From contig HF997934.1 in assembly GCA_000433635.1 (NCBI GenBank), positions 2,678 through 8,348 of the forward strand: DNA of 5,671 nucleotides, written 5' to 3'. This DNA comes from Ruminococcus sp. CAG:254. GTDB lineage: Bacteria; Bacillota; Clostridia; Oscillospirales; Ruminococcaceae. Position numbers and translations under genes: made by a program. Positions 1 through 5,506 of this stretch are shown in pieces. The notes beneath the pieces were generated by a model. It saw nothing but the letters and a program-made list of their open reading frames with translations. It was not told where the DNA came from and ran no database searches. Positions within the stretch are counted from its first letter, which is position 1; each line of letters begins with the position of its first letter.

Positions 1-2
1 CG

Positions 3-179
3 ACTGCCGAATTTATGCAAATCTGTGAGAACTTCCTGCAAAGCAGAAATCCGTTGGAACTTGGCTTGCTGTCGGCAGAAACAGCAGGCAGCCAACCCTG
101 TCCGCAGGAACAAACACCAATTTTCCGCAGAAGATTTCGCTGGTCGAAATGTTCTGTCCAGAAGGAGGCTATTTTATGA
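3..179 (+). CDS. possible 3' end of an unrecognised upstream gene, 5' partial
   Basis: An open frame enters from the window edge and gives 58 residues before a TGA at 177-179. That stop overlaps the chosen rnfC start as ATGA, the same arrangement as at the rnfG/rnfE and rnfE/rnfA junctions, and the last codons (K-E-A-I-L) are built on the rnfC ribosome binding site just as the end of rnfG is built on that of rnfE. This suggests a first, truncated gene of the same operon. The visible tail has an acidic/hydrophobic first half, a Cys-Pro pair near residue 33 and a basic stretch (FRRRFRWSK) near residues 41-49. I recognise no family. Caution: all three forward frames lack stops from about 29 to 176, so openness is weak evidence, and the same DNA folds into hairpins. 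It could instead be a non-coding leader. Confidence 0.4.
   Translation, partial: TAEFMQICENFLQSRNPLELGLLSAETAGSQPCPQEQTPIFRRRFRWSKCSVQKEAIL
61..95 (+). other. strong hairpin upstream of rnfC
   Basis: TTGGCT (61-66) pairs with AGCCAA (90-95) and TGCTGT (67-72) pairs with ACAGCA (81-86). This makes a 12-bp stem with a 3-nt bulge (GGC, 87-89) and an 8-nt loop. Two smaller hairpins follow: CCTG/CAGG at 97-108 with a 4-nt loop, and ATTTCG/CGAAAT at 134-150 with a 5-nt loop, just before the rnfC ribosome binding site. No run of T follows, so these are not a classical terminator. They could be a structured 5' leader, or chance folding inside the end of an upstream gene. I could not match them to a riboswitch class I know. 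Confidence 0.4.
162..168 (+). promoter_or_regulatory. ribosome binding site that fixes the rnfC start
   Basis: AAGGAGG lies 7 nt before the ATG at 176. An in-frame ATG at 149 lies upstream of this site and has no comparable site of its own, so 176 is preferred. Confidence 0.9.
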
Positions 180-1465
180 GAAAAAAACTCAGCGGCGTAA
201 AACTGGCACATCACAAAAACACCGCAAACACTGCCAGCCAGCCCCTGCCGCTGCCGAAACGGGTTCGGATTCCGATGAGTATGCACATCGGTGCACCCTG
301 TTCCCCGCTGGTCAAAGTGCGGGACAGTATCTGTGTCGGGCAGAAAATCGGTGACACCGATGCCTTTATGGCTGCCCCGATTCACAGTGGCGTGTCCGGA
401 ACGGTCAAGGCAGTTTCCGATTTCCGAATGAGCAATGGCAGAACTTGCAAATGCGTGGAAATTGAAACAGACGGACTGCAAACGGTTGCGGATACCGTAC
501 AGCCGCCAGTCATTTCCAGCAAAGAAGATTTCCTGCACGCCATTCGGGAAAGCGGTCTGGTCGGCATGGGTGGGGCAAGTTTTCCGACCCATGTCAAGTT
601 AGCACCAAAGCAGACCGTTGATACACTCTGTATCAATGCCGCAGAATGTGAACCCTACATCACATCCGACAATCGGCAGATGGTGGAACATCCGGAAGAA
701 GTCATTGATGGCATTCAACAGGTACTGCACTGGCTGAACATTCCACACTGCATCATCGGTGTAGAATCCAACAAGCCGGAAGCCATTCAGATTTTAACCG
801 AAAAAGCTGCCAGCGACAACCGCATTCAAGTGGTAACGCTGCCGTCTACCTATCCACAGGGTGCAGAAAAGGTTCTGATTTACCACACCCTCGGCAGAAT
901 TGTTGCAGAAGGCGAACTGCCAGCAGACCAAGGTGTTATTGTCATGAATGTTTCCTCTGTTGCCTTTGTCAGCCGTTACCTGAAAACCGGCATGCCGATG
1001 GTACAGCGAATGGTAACGGTAGATGGCGACTGCATCGGCAACCCTTGCAACGTCATTGTGCCGATGGGAACGCCTGTGGAAGATGTCCTGACTTTTGCGA
1101 AGTGCGATTTGGAACGGGCAAAGAAGCTGCTCTATGGCGGGCCAATGATGGGCATGGCAATTGCCGACCTGCAAGACCCGATTTTAAAGGCAAATAATGC
1201 AATCGTTGCATTCTCCAAACTGGAGGAAACCGCACCATCCGCCTGCATTCACTGTGGACGCTGTATCCATGCCTGTCCGCTGCGGCTGATGCCGCCGCAA
1301 ATTGCAAAGGCATACCGACAGAAAGATGTTGCAGCCCTGCAAGCATTGCATGTAACGCTGTGTATGAACTGCGGCTGCTGCACATACGCCTGTCCGGCAA
1401 AACGTCCTGTCGCTGAAACCAACCAGTTCGCCAAAGCAATGGCAATGGCAGCGATGAAAAAGTGA
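176..1465 (+). CDS. rnfC: Rnf complex subunit RnfC (NADH/FMN-binding, iron-sulfur)
   Basis: RnfC is the peripheral cytoplasmic subunit where electrons meet NAD+; family knowledge gives it FMN and two [4Fe-4S] clusters. The 429-residue product has the N-terminal RnfC barrel-sandwich region (about 1-105, with MHIGAPCSPLVKV at 36-48). The NADH/FMN-binding 51K-like domain follows, with GLVGMGGASFPTHVKL at 127-142, NAAECEPY at 154-161 and TYPQGAEK at 225-232. Next come a SLBB-like segment (GDCIGNPCNV at 284-293), GGPMMGMA at 321-328, and two ferredoxin motifs: C357/C360/C363/C367-Pro and C396/C399/C402/C406-Pro. It ends soon after the second cluster, so it lacks the long repeat tail of many proteobacterial RnfC proteins, as is usual in Clostridia. 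The start at 176 follows AAGGAGG; a longer form from ATG 149 would add nine residues that span the ribosome binding site. It is the first complete gene of the operon. Confidence 0.97.
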   Translation: MRKKLSGVKLAHHKNTANTASQPLPLPKRVRIPMSMHIGAPCSPLVKVRDSICVGQKIGDTDAFMAAPIHSGVSGTVKAVSDFRMSNGRTCKCVEIETDGLQTVADTVQPPVISSKEDFLHAIRESGLVGMGGASFPTHVKLAPKQTVDTLCINAAECEPYITSDNRQMVEHPEEVIDGIQQVLHWLNIPHCIIGVESNKPEAIQILTEKAASDNRIQVVTLPSTYPQGAEKVLIYHTLGRIVAEGELPADQGVIVMNVSSVAFVSRYLKTGMPMVQRMVTVDGDCIGNPCNVIVPMGTPVEDVLTFAKCDLERAKKLLYGGPMMGMAIADLQDPILKANNAIVAFSKLEETAPSACIHCGRCIHACPLRLMPPQIAKAYRQKDVAALQALHVTLCMNCGCCTYACPAKRPVAETNQFAKAMAMAAMKK

Positions 1466-1466
1466 G

Positions 1467-1473
1467 AAAGGAG
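1467..1473 (+). promoter_or_regulatory. ribosome binding site that fixes the TTG start of rnfD
   Basis: AAAGGAG begins just after the rnfC stop and lies 8 nt before the TTG at 1482. The in-frame GTG at 1473 overlaps the last base of this site and so cannot be its start codon. Confidence 0.85.
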
Positions 1474-1481
1474 TGTCTGTT

Positions 1482-2480
1482 TTGCAATTATTGACCGTTT
1501 CCCCCTCTCCGCACGTTCGGAGTGGTATGACTACACAAAAAATTATGGGGCTGGTACTACTTGCCCTGCTTCCGGCAGCGGTTTGCGGTGTCATCTTCTT
1601 CGGTATCCGGGCACTGCTGCTCATGCTGTTCTGTATTCTGATTTCGATGGCGACAGAAGCCATCTGTCAGAAGCTCATGAAAAAGCCTGTAACCATTTCT
1701 GATGGCAGTGCTGCTCTGACAGGGCTGCTGCTCGCTCTGAATCTTCCAGCAACCTTGCCGCTTTGGAAGGCAGCCGTTGGCTGTATCTTCGCCATTGCAG
1801 TTGTAAAACAGCTGTTTGGTGGTCTGGGCTGCAATTTCGCCAACCCTGCCATCACCGGACGGGTGTTCCTGCTGTTATCGTTTGCCGGCGATATGACAAC
1901 TTGGGTCAAGCCGTTCTATTATCACGGTCTTTCCATCGGAAATCAGCTGAGTTCTTCCGCTGGCTCGCTGGATTTGGATGCGGTTACCTCCGCAACGCCG
2001 CTCGTAACGGGAACAGAATCCCTGTCGAATCTGTTCCTCGGCAATGTTGGCGGCTGTATTGGAGAAACCTCCGCACTGGCACTGCTCCTCGGCGGACTGT
2101 TCCTGATTTTCACCCGTGTCATTTCCCCGTCCACCCCGATTGCTTACTTAGGTTCTCTGGGGATTCTGACCTTCTTCCATGCCCTTGCAACTGGCGGTTC
2201 TCTGACAGAAGTTCCGTATGCTCTGCTGAGCGGCGGCGTTATGATTGGAGCATTTTTCATGGCAACCGATTATGTTACCACTCCGATCACGACAAAGGGC
2301 AAGTGGATTTTCGGCATCGGCTGCGGCATTCTGACATTTGTCATCCGAGAATTTGCAAGTATGCCGGAAGGCTGCTCGTTCTCCATCCTGCTGATGAACC
2401 TGCTCACACCATACATTGACAAGTTCACCATGACCAAACCGCTGGGTGCAAAGCCGATCAAACAGAAGGAGGAAGCATAA
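1482..2480 (+). CDS. rnfD: Rnf complex membrane subunit RnfD (covalent FMN)
   Basis: RnfD is an integral membrane subunit related to NqrB; it carries covalent FMN and is thought to take part in coupling electron transfer to ion movement. From a TTG start the product has 332 residues and opens with QLLTVSPSPHVRSG, the usual RnfD N-terminus. A GTG nine bases upstream is in frame but lies on the ribosome binding site. Seen in order: DGSAALTGLLLALNLP (74-89), FGGLGCNFANPA (112-123), the flavinylation motif DAVTSAT (166-172, FMN expected on Thr172), GCIGETSALALLLGG (191-205) and MATDYVTTP (260-268). Hydrophobic stretches across the protein fit the multi-spanning NQR2/RnfD fold. A short charged tail ends the protein. 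It follows rnfC by 16 nt and precedes rnfG by 2 nt. Attachment of FMN needs an ApbE-type transferase, which is not encoded in this window. Confidence 0.96.
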   Translation: MQLLTVSPSPHVRSGMTTQKIMGLVLLALLPAAVCGVIFFGIRALLLMLFCILISMATEAICQKLMKKPVTISDGSAALTGLLLALNLPATLPLWKAAVGCIFAIAVVKQLFGGLGCNFANPAITGRVFLLLSFAGDMTTWVKPFYYHGLSIGNQLSSSAGSLDLDAVTSATPLVTGTESLSNLFLGNVGGCIGETSALALLLGGLFLIFTRVISPSTPIAYLGSLGILTFFHALATGGSLTEVPYALLSGGVMIGAFFMATDYVTTPITTKGKWIFGIGCGILTFVIREFASMPEGCSFSILLMNLLTPYIDKFTMTKPLGAKPIKQKEEA

Positions 2481-2482
2481 AG

Positions 2483-3037
2483 ATGGCATCGAAAAACAAT
2501 CTCATCAAGCCGCCGGTTGTGTTGGCGGTCGTCTGTGCCTGCTGCTGCGGTCTGCTTGCCGTTGCCAACAGCGTCACAAAAGATAAAATTGCAGCCGCAG
2601 AAGCTGCCTCCATTCAGGAAAGCTTACAGCAGCTGCCGAACGCTGGAAATTTCACCGAAGTTTCCGATTTTCAGCCAGCAAACAATGAAAAAGCAACCGC
2701 AACCGCTGTCTATGTGGATGAAAACCAGCAGACTGCTGTTCTGGTGACTGCGAACGGCTATAACAAAGGCGGTTTACAGGTTGTCATTGGACTGGATGCA
2801 GAAGGCACTGTCACAGGGATCACCTTTGTATCTGTCACCGAAACGCCGGGACTTGGAACAAAAGTCCAGAGCAATCCGGAATTGCTGACCGACCATCTGG
2901 TTGGGCTGTCCGATGCAGCCGCTGTCGAACAGGTGGACGGCATCACAGGTGCAACATATTCTTCCAACGGCATGAAAGCCGCTGTCACCTGTGCCATGGA
3001 TACCTTCGCACAGAGTAAGGAGGCCATTTTATCATGA
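2483..3037 (+). CDS. rnfG: Rnf complex subunit RnfG (covalent FMN)
   Basis: RnfG is anchored by one N-terminal helix and exposes an FMN-binding domain outside the cytoplasmic membrane, passing electrons between the RnfA/RnfE centre and RnfD. The 184-residue product has a membrane segment at about 11-30, a linker with helical character (about 31-50), then the FMN-binding domain. TETPGLGTK at 119-127 is the conserved pre-flavin motif, and DGITGATYSS at 152-161 is the flavinylation site, with FMN expected on Thr158. The start at 2483 has AAGGAGG (2466-2472), 10 nt upstream, embedded in the end of rnfD. Its own last codons carry the rnfE ribosome binding site, and its TGA overlaps the rnfE ATG. 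Odd: four cysteines (18, 20, 21, 22) cluster inside the membrane helix. They do not form a good lipobox, so a lipoprotein is unlikely. Confidence 0.96.
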   Translation: MASKNNLIKPPVVLAVVCACCCGLLAVANSVTKDKIAAAEAASIQESLQQLPNAGNFTEVSDFQPANNEKATATAVYVDENQQTAVLVTANGYNKGGLQVVIGLDAEGTVTGITFVSVTETPGLGTKVQSNPELLTDHLVGLSDAAAVEQVDGITGATYSSNGMKAAVTCAMDTFAQSKEAILS

Positions 3038-3702
3038 ATTACGGAAAAGAATTTACAAAAGGACTGATTCGGGAAAATCCAACCTTGGTTTCTCTGCTCG
3101 GAATGTGTCCGACTTTGGCAGTTACCACCGGAGCATTTAACGGCATCGGCATGGGACTTTCCACGGCATTCGTTCTGATTTTCTCCAACTTGGTCATCAG
3201 CCTGCTGCGGAAAGTCATTCCGGAACAGGTCAAGCTGCCTTGCTATATCGTCATCATTGCAACATTCGTCACCCTGATTCAATTCTTGCTGCACGGTTTT
3301 GTTCCGGCACTGTACACGAATTTGGGTGCATTTCTGGAACTGATTACCGTAAACTGTATTATTTTAGGACGGGCGGAAATGTTCGCCAGCAAGAACACCC
3401 CACTGCCGTCTATCCTAGATGGTGCAGGCATGGGATTGGGCTTTACACTTGCCCTGTTCCTGATGGGCTCGATTCGGGAAATCTTCGGTTCTGGCAGCTG
3501 GTTCGGGCTGTCCATTCCGTTCATGCAGGGACACACCATGTCACTGTTCGTCATGCCGGCAGGCGGTTTCTTTGTCCTTGGCATTATCATTGCCGTTGTC
3601 TGCCGTCTTTCCAAGAAAAAGCCACCAAAAAAAATCGGATGCAGTGCCTGCCCGAATGCGGCTGCCTGCCGGGCTGCAAATTGTGAGGAGGTTGAAGCAT
3701 GA
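3034..3702 (+). CDS. rnfE: Rnf complex membrane subunit RnfE with a cysteine-rich tail
   Basis: RnfE is a multi-spanning membrane protein, paralogous to RnfA and NqrD. RnfA and RnfE insert in opposite orientations and together hold an iron-sulfur centre within the membrane. The 222-residue product shows the two half-sites: LGMCPTLAVTT at 22-32 (Cys25) and LITVNCIILGRAE at 103-115 (Cys108). FASKN (117-121), DGAGMGLGFT (129-138) and several hydrophobic segments also fit the family. TAAGGAGG (3016-3023) lies 10 nt before the ATG, and the start overlaps the rnfG stop as ATGA. Odd: after the last helix a lysine/proline-rich linker (about 193-200) leads to CSACPNAAACRAANC at 203-217, with cysteines at 203, 206, 212 and 217. 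The well-known short bacterial RsxE/NqrD proteins end without such a motif. A metal or iron-sulfur role is inference. Confidence 0.96.
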   Translation: MNYGKEFTKGLIRENPTLVSLLGMCPTLAVTTGAFNGIGMGLSTAFVLIFSNLVISLLRKVIPEQVKLPCYIVIIATFVTLIQFLLHGFVPALYTNLGAFLELITVNCIILGRAEMFASKNTPLPSILDGAGMGLGFTLALFLMGSIREIFGSGSWFGLSIPFMQGHTMSLFVMPAGGFFVLGIIIAVVCRLSKKKPPKKIGCSACPNAAACRAANCEEVEA

Positions 3703-4283
3703 GCACGGTTATTACCATCATCATTGCTGCCGTTTTAACGAACAACTTTGTTCTTTCCAAGTTTTACGGCTGTTGTCCGTTTCTGGGCGTTTCTAAAAAG
3801 TTAGATTCCAGTATTGGCATGGGGGCTGCGGTTGTATTCGTCATGGTCTGTGCGGCTCTGGTCACCTATCCGATTTATTATTTCCTGTTAGAGCCAAACG
3901 ACCTGACCTATCTGCGTACAGTTGCCTTTATTCTGGTCATTGCCGTATTTGTACAGCTGCTGGAAATGATTATCAAAAAAGTGATGCCACCGCTCTATAA
4001 AACACTGGGCGTTTATCTGCCGCTGATTACCACGAACTGTGCCGTTTTGGGCGTTACCATTATGAACATTGATGAAAATTATACCTTCGTTCAGTCCCTC
4101 ATCAATGCCTTTTTCTCGGGCTTTGGGTTCGCACTGGCAATGGTATTATTCTCCGGCGTTCGTTCCAGAGTAGATGATGCAGACGAAGAAACTCCGGCGA
4201 TGTTTCGGGGCGTTCCGGCAACACTGGTTGCTGCTGCCATCGTTTCAATGAGTTTCCTCGGCTTCGGCGGTCTGGGACAGTGA
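3699..4283 (+). CDS. rnfA: Rnf complex membrane subunit RnfA
   Basis: RnfA is the partner of RnfE and the most conserved Rnf membrane subunit. The 194-residue length equals that of E. coli RsxA within one or two residues. Conserved pieces include LTNNFVLSKFYGCCPFLGVSKKL at about 13-35, LRTVAFILVIAVFVQ at 72-86, LGVYLPLITTNCAVLG at 103-118, and a C-terminal FLGFGGL. Cys26 and Cys114 match the family's iron-sulfur ligands; the neighbouring Cys25 is an extra one, since the common sequence has a hydrophobic residue there. GAGGAGG (3685-3691) lies 7 nt before the ATG, and the start overlaps the rnfE stop as ATGA, suggesting translational coupling. NqrE of the sodium-pumping NADH:quinone oxidoreductase is the alternative family, but the Rnf neighbours settle the name. 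Confidence 0.97.
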   Translation: MSTVITIIIAAVLTNNFVLSKFYGCCPFLGVSKKLDSSIGMGAAVVFVMVCAALVTYPIYYFLLEPNDLTYLRTVAFILVIAVFVQLLEMIIKKVMPPLYKTLGVYLPLITTNCAVLGVTIMNIDENYTFVQSLINAFFSGFGFALAMVLFSGVRSRVDDADEETPAMFRGVPATLVAAAIVSMSFLGFGGLGQ

Positions 4284-4302
4284 GAAAGGAGCAGAAAAAA
4301 CA

Positions 4303-5157
4303 ATGGAATATATCCTGCCTATTGGCATTTTTATTGTATTCGGGATTGTCTTTGGCGTTCTGCTGACGGTAATTTCAAAAGTCTTTGCCGTCAAAGTCGA
4401 TGAACGAGCACAAAAAATCACCGAAACCCTGCCAGGTGCAAACTGTGGTGCTTGCGGCTATGCCGGCTGTGCGGACTATGCGGATGCCATCGTGAACAAA
4501 GGTGCTCCGATGAATGCCTGTCTGCCGGGCGGTGCAGCTGCTGCTTCCAAAATCGGCGAAATCATGGGTGTTGCAGTTACCGCAGCAGAACGGAAAATTC
4601 CGGTGGTTCACTGCAACGGCACTTGCGAAGCAACCAAGCCAAAATTTGCATTTGATGGCGTTCAAACCTGTGCTTCTGCGAAGCGATTCTACGGTGGTAC
4701 AGGAAGCTGTATGCATGGATGTTTAGGATTGGGCGACTGTGCAGCTGCCTGTGAAAAGGATTGCATTCGGATTCAAGACGGTTTGGCAGTCATTTGCACC
4801 GAAGAATGCATTTCCTGCGGGAAGTGTGCAAAAGCCTGTCCAAACGGATTGATTACATTGCGTTCTGAGAAGAAAAAGGTAGATGTGCTCTGCTCATCCA
4901 AGGATATGGGAAAAACAGCGATGCAAGCTTGTCAGCATGCCTGCATTGGCTGCAAAAAGTGCGAAAAAATCTGTAAATTCGATGCGATTCATGTCATTGA
5001 TAATCATGCTGTGATTGACTATGACAAATGTCGTTCCTGCGGACTTTGTGTCAAGGAATGTCCGAAGCAGTGCATTGTTAAGCAAGTTGGAAAGCGTCCG
5101 GCAATTGTAAAGCCGAAAACAGACGCTGAACCAGCAGAATCGGCTGCTCAGAATTAA
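4303..5157 (+). CDS. rnfB: Rnf complex subunit RnfB, polyferredoxin electron entry subunit
   Basis: RnfB accepts electrons from reduced ferredoxin at the cytoplasmic face. The 284-residue product has an N-terminal membrane helix (about 4-28), then an Fes domain, LPGANCGACGYAGC, with C48, C51, C56 and C73. A run of ferredoxin-like cysteine sets follows: C136/C140/C146/C150; C169/C172/C175/C179-Pro; C214/C217/C220/C224; C243/C246/C249/C253-Pro. Further cysteines at 104, 108, 123, 154, 165, 197, 210 and 257 are not assigned to a complete set. At least five [4Fe-4S] clusters are thus plausible, more than in the short proteobacterial RnfB and in line with clostridial ones. In the C136 and C214 sets the usual Pro after the last Cys is Glu or Lys. 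The tail (about 266-284) is Lys/Pro/Ala/Glu-rich. AAAGGAG (4285-4291) lies 11 nt upstream of the ATG, 19 nt after rnfA. It is the last gene; a terminator follows within about 30 nt. Confidence 0.97.
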   Translation: MEYILPIGIFIVFGIVFGVLLTVISKVFAVKVDERAQKITETLPGANCGACGYAGCADYADAIVNKGAPMNACLPGGAAAASKIGEIMGVAVTAAERKIPVVHCNGTCEATKPKFAFDGVQTCASAKRFYGGTGSCMHGCLGLGDCAAACEKDCIRIQDGLAVICTEECISCGKCAKACPNGLITLRSEKKKVDVLCSSKDMGKTAMQACQHACIGCKKCEKICKFDAIHVIDNHAVIDYDKCRSCGLCVKECPKQCIVKQVGKRPAIVKPKTDAEPAESAAQN

Positions 5158-5188
5158 ATGAAATAAGAGAAAAACAAATCAAAAGAAG

Positions 5189-5219
5189 TTGCCGCCAAAT
5201 CGAATTGGCGGCAATTTTT
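5189..5219 (+). terminator. intrinsic terminator of the rnf operon
   Basis: TTGCCGCCAA (5189-5198) pairs perfectly with TTGGCGGCAA (5205-5214) around a 6-nt loop, and five T residues follow (5215-5219). The A-rich stretch before the stem could extend the pairing with the T run. It starts 31 nt after the rnfB stop, marking the 3' end of the rnf transcript. Confidence 0.93.
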
Positions 5220-5221
5220 CT

Positions 5222-5385
5222 GCCGCAGGCAACCAAAAAGTTTTTCGGTGCAGCAGTTTTTCAAAAATGCGCCGAGGTGTGGGCGAGCAGCCCACATTTG
5301 CGAAGCAAATCAAACTTGCAAATAAAACTATAACAAAAATCTAGAAGCAAATCGAAAGAATCGCAATTGCCTTCAAAATCAGAAG
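5222..5385. repeat. hairpin-rich direct repeat, copy 1
   Basis: This 164-nt segment recurs at 5507-5671. The last 112 nt (5274-5385) differ from copy 2 at only three positions; the first part is more divergent and has a one-base length difference. It contains a chain of small hairpins. CGGTGCA (5246-5252) pairs with TGCGCCG (5268-5274), allowing one G-U pair, around an inner T5/A5 pairing. TGTGGGC (5278-5284) pairs with GCCCACA (5290-5296), and ATTTGC (5296-5301) with GCAAAT (5305-5310). It starts immediately after the rnfB terminator. No protein is supported on either strand. It looks like an intergenic structured repeat; the orientation in which it may be transcribed is unknown. Confidence 0.9.
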
Positions 5386-5425
5386 GTTGTAATGAGAGAT
5401 AAGGTTTCAGGGGCAATTGCGATTC
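5358..5425. repeat. 14-bp perfect inverted repeat spanning the end of repeat copy 1
   Basis: GAATCGCAATTGCC (5358-5371) is exactly complementary to GGCAATTGCGATTC (5412-5425), with 40 nt between. A small inner hairpin, CCTTC (5370-5374) with GAAGG (5382-5386), competes for the last two bases of the left arm. The left arm also occurs in repeat copy 2 (5644-5657), where the window ends before a right arm could appear. Confidence 0.8.
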
Positions 5426-5506
5426 CCAGGCAAGCTTGGGGATGTGCCCCAGCCTTGCGAAACCGGATTCGGATGGTTTTCCTAGAAATGAGGTTTCCAA
5501 TCACAA
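5386..5506. other. spacer between the two repeat copies, with a stable hairpin
   Basis: This 121-nt spacer has no supported gene. Besides the right arm of the inverted repeat, it holds a hairpin in which CAAGCTTGGGG (5431-5441) pairs with CCCCAGCCTTG (5447-5457) across a 5-nt loop, with one mismatch and one T-G pair. If the repeat is tandem, spacer plus repeat forms a unit of about 285 nt; one full period only is visible. Confidence 0.6.

Noticed and set aside
149..175. N-terminal extension of RnfC from ATG 149
   Set aside because: The extension would span the AAGGAGG site that serves ATG 176, has no site of its own, and RnfC proteins usually begin near the KKLSGV-like segment.
1..175. Cobalamin, FMN or c-di-GMP riboswitch before rnfC
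   Set aside because: Conserved boxes of these classes that I could recall are not recognisable; only generic hairpins are seen.
25..354. Open frame of 109 residues across the start of rnfC
   Set aside because: It overlaps rnfC out of frame by about 180 nt, begins at a GTG with no ribosome binding site, and its product is Arg/Gln-rich without family features. It is a shadow.
1053..1663. Reverse-strand open frames of 144 and 159 residues opposite rnfC and rnfD
   Set aside because: They lie antisense to well-supported rnf genes, overlap each other in different frames, and show no family features.
2483..2548. RnfG as a lipoprotein
   Set aside because: The cysteines near 18-22 are not preceded by a proper lipobox, and RnfG proteins are normally anchored by an uncleaved helix.
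5316..5340. Promoter in the A/T-rich part of the repeat (TATAAC or, on the other strand, TATAGT)
   Set aside because: No -35-like hexamer lies at a suitable distance in either direction, so the match is weak.
5261..5500. Reverse-strand open frame of 79 residues over repeat copy 1
   Set aside because: It lies on hairpin repeats and the spacer. A second reverse frame at 5379-5636 reuses the same repeat-derived peptide but reads the spacer differently, as expected of non-coding repeats without stops.
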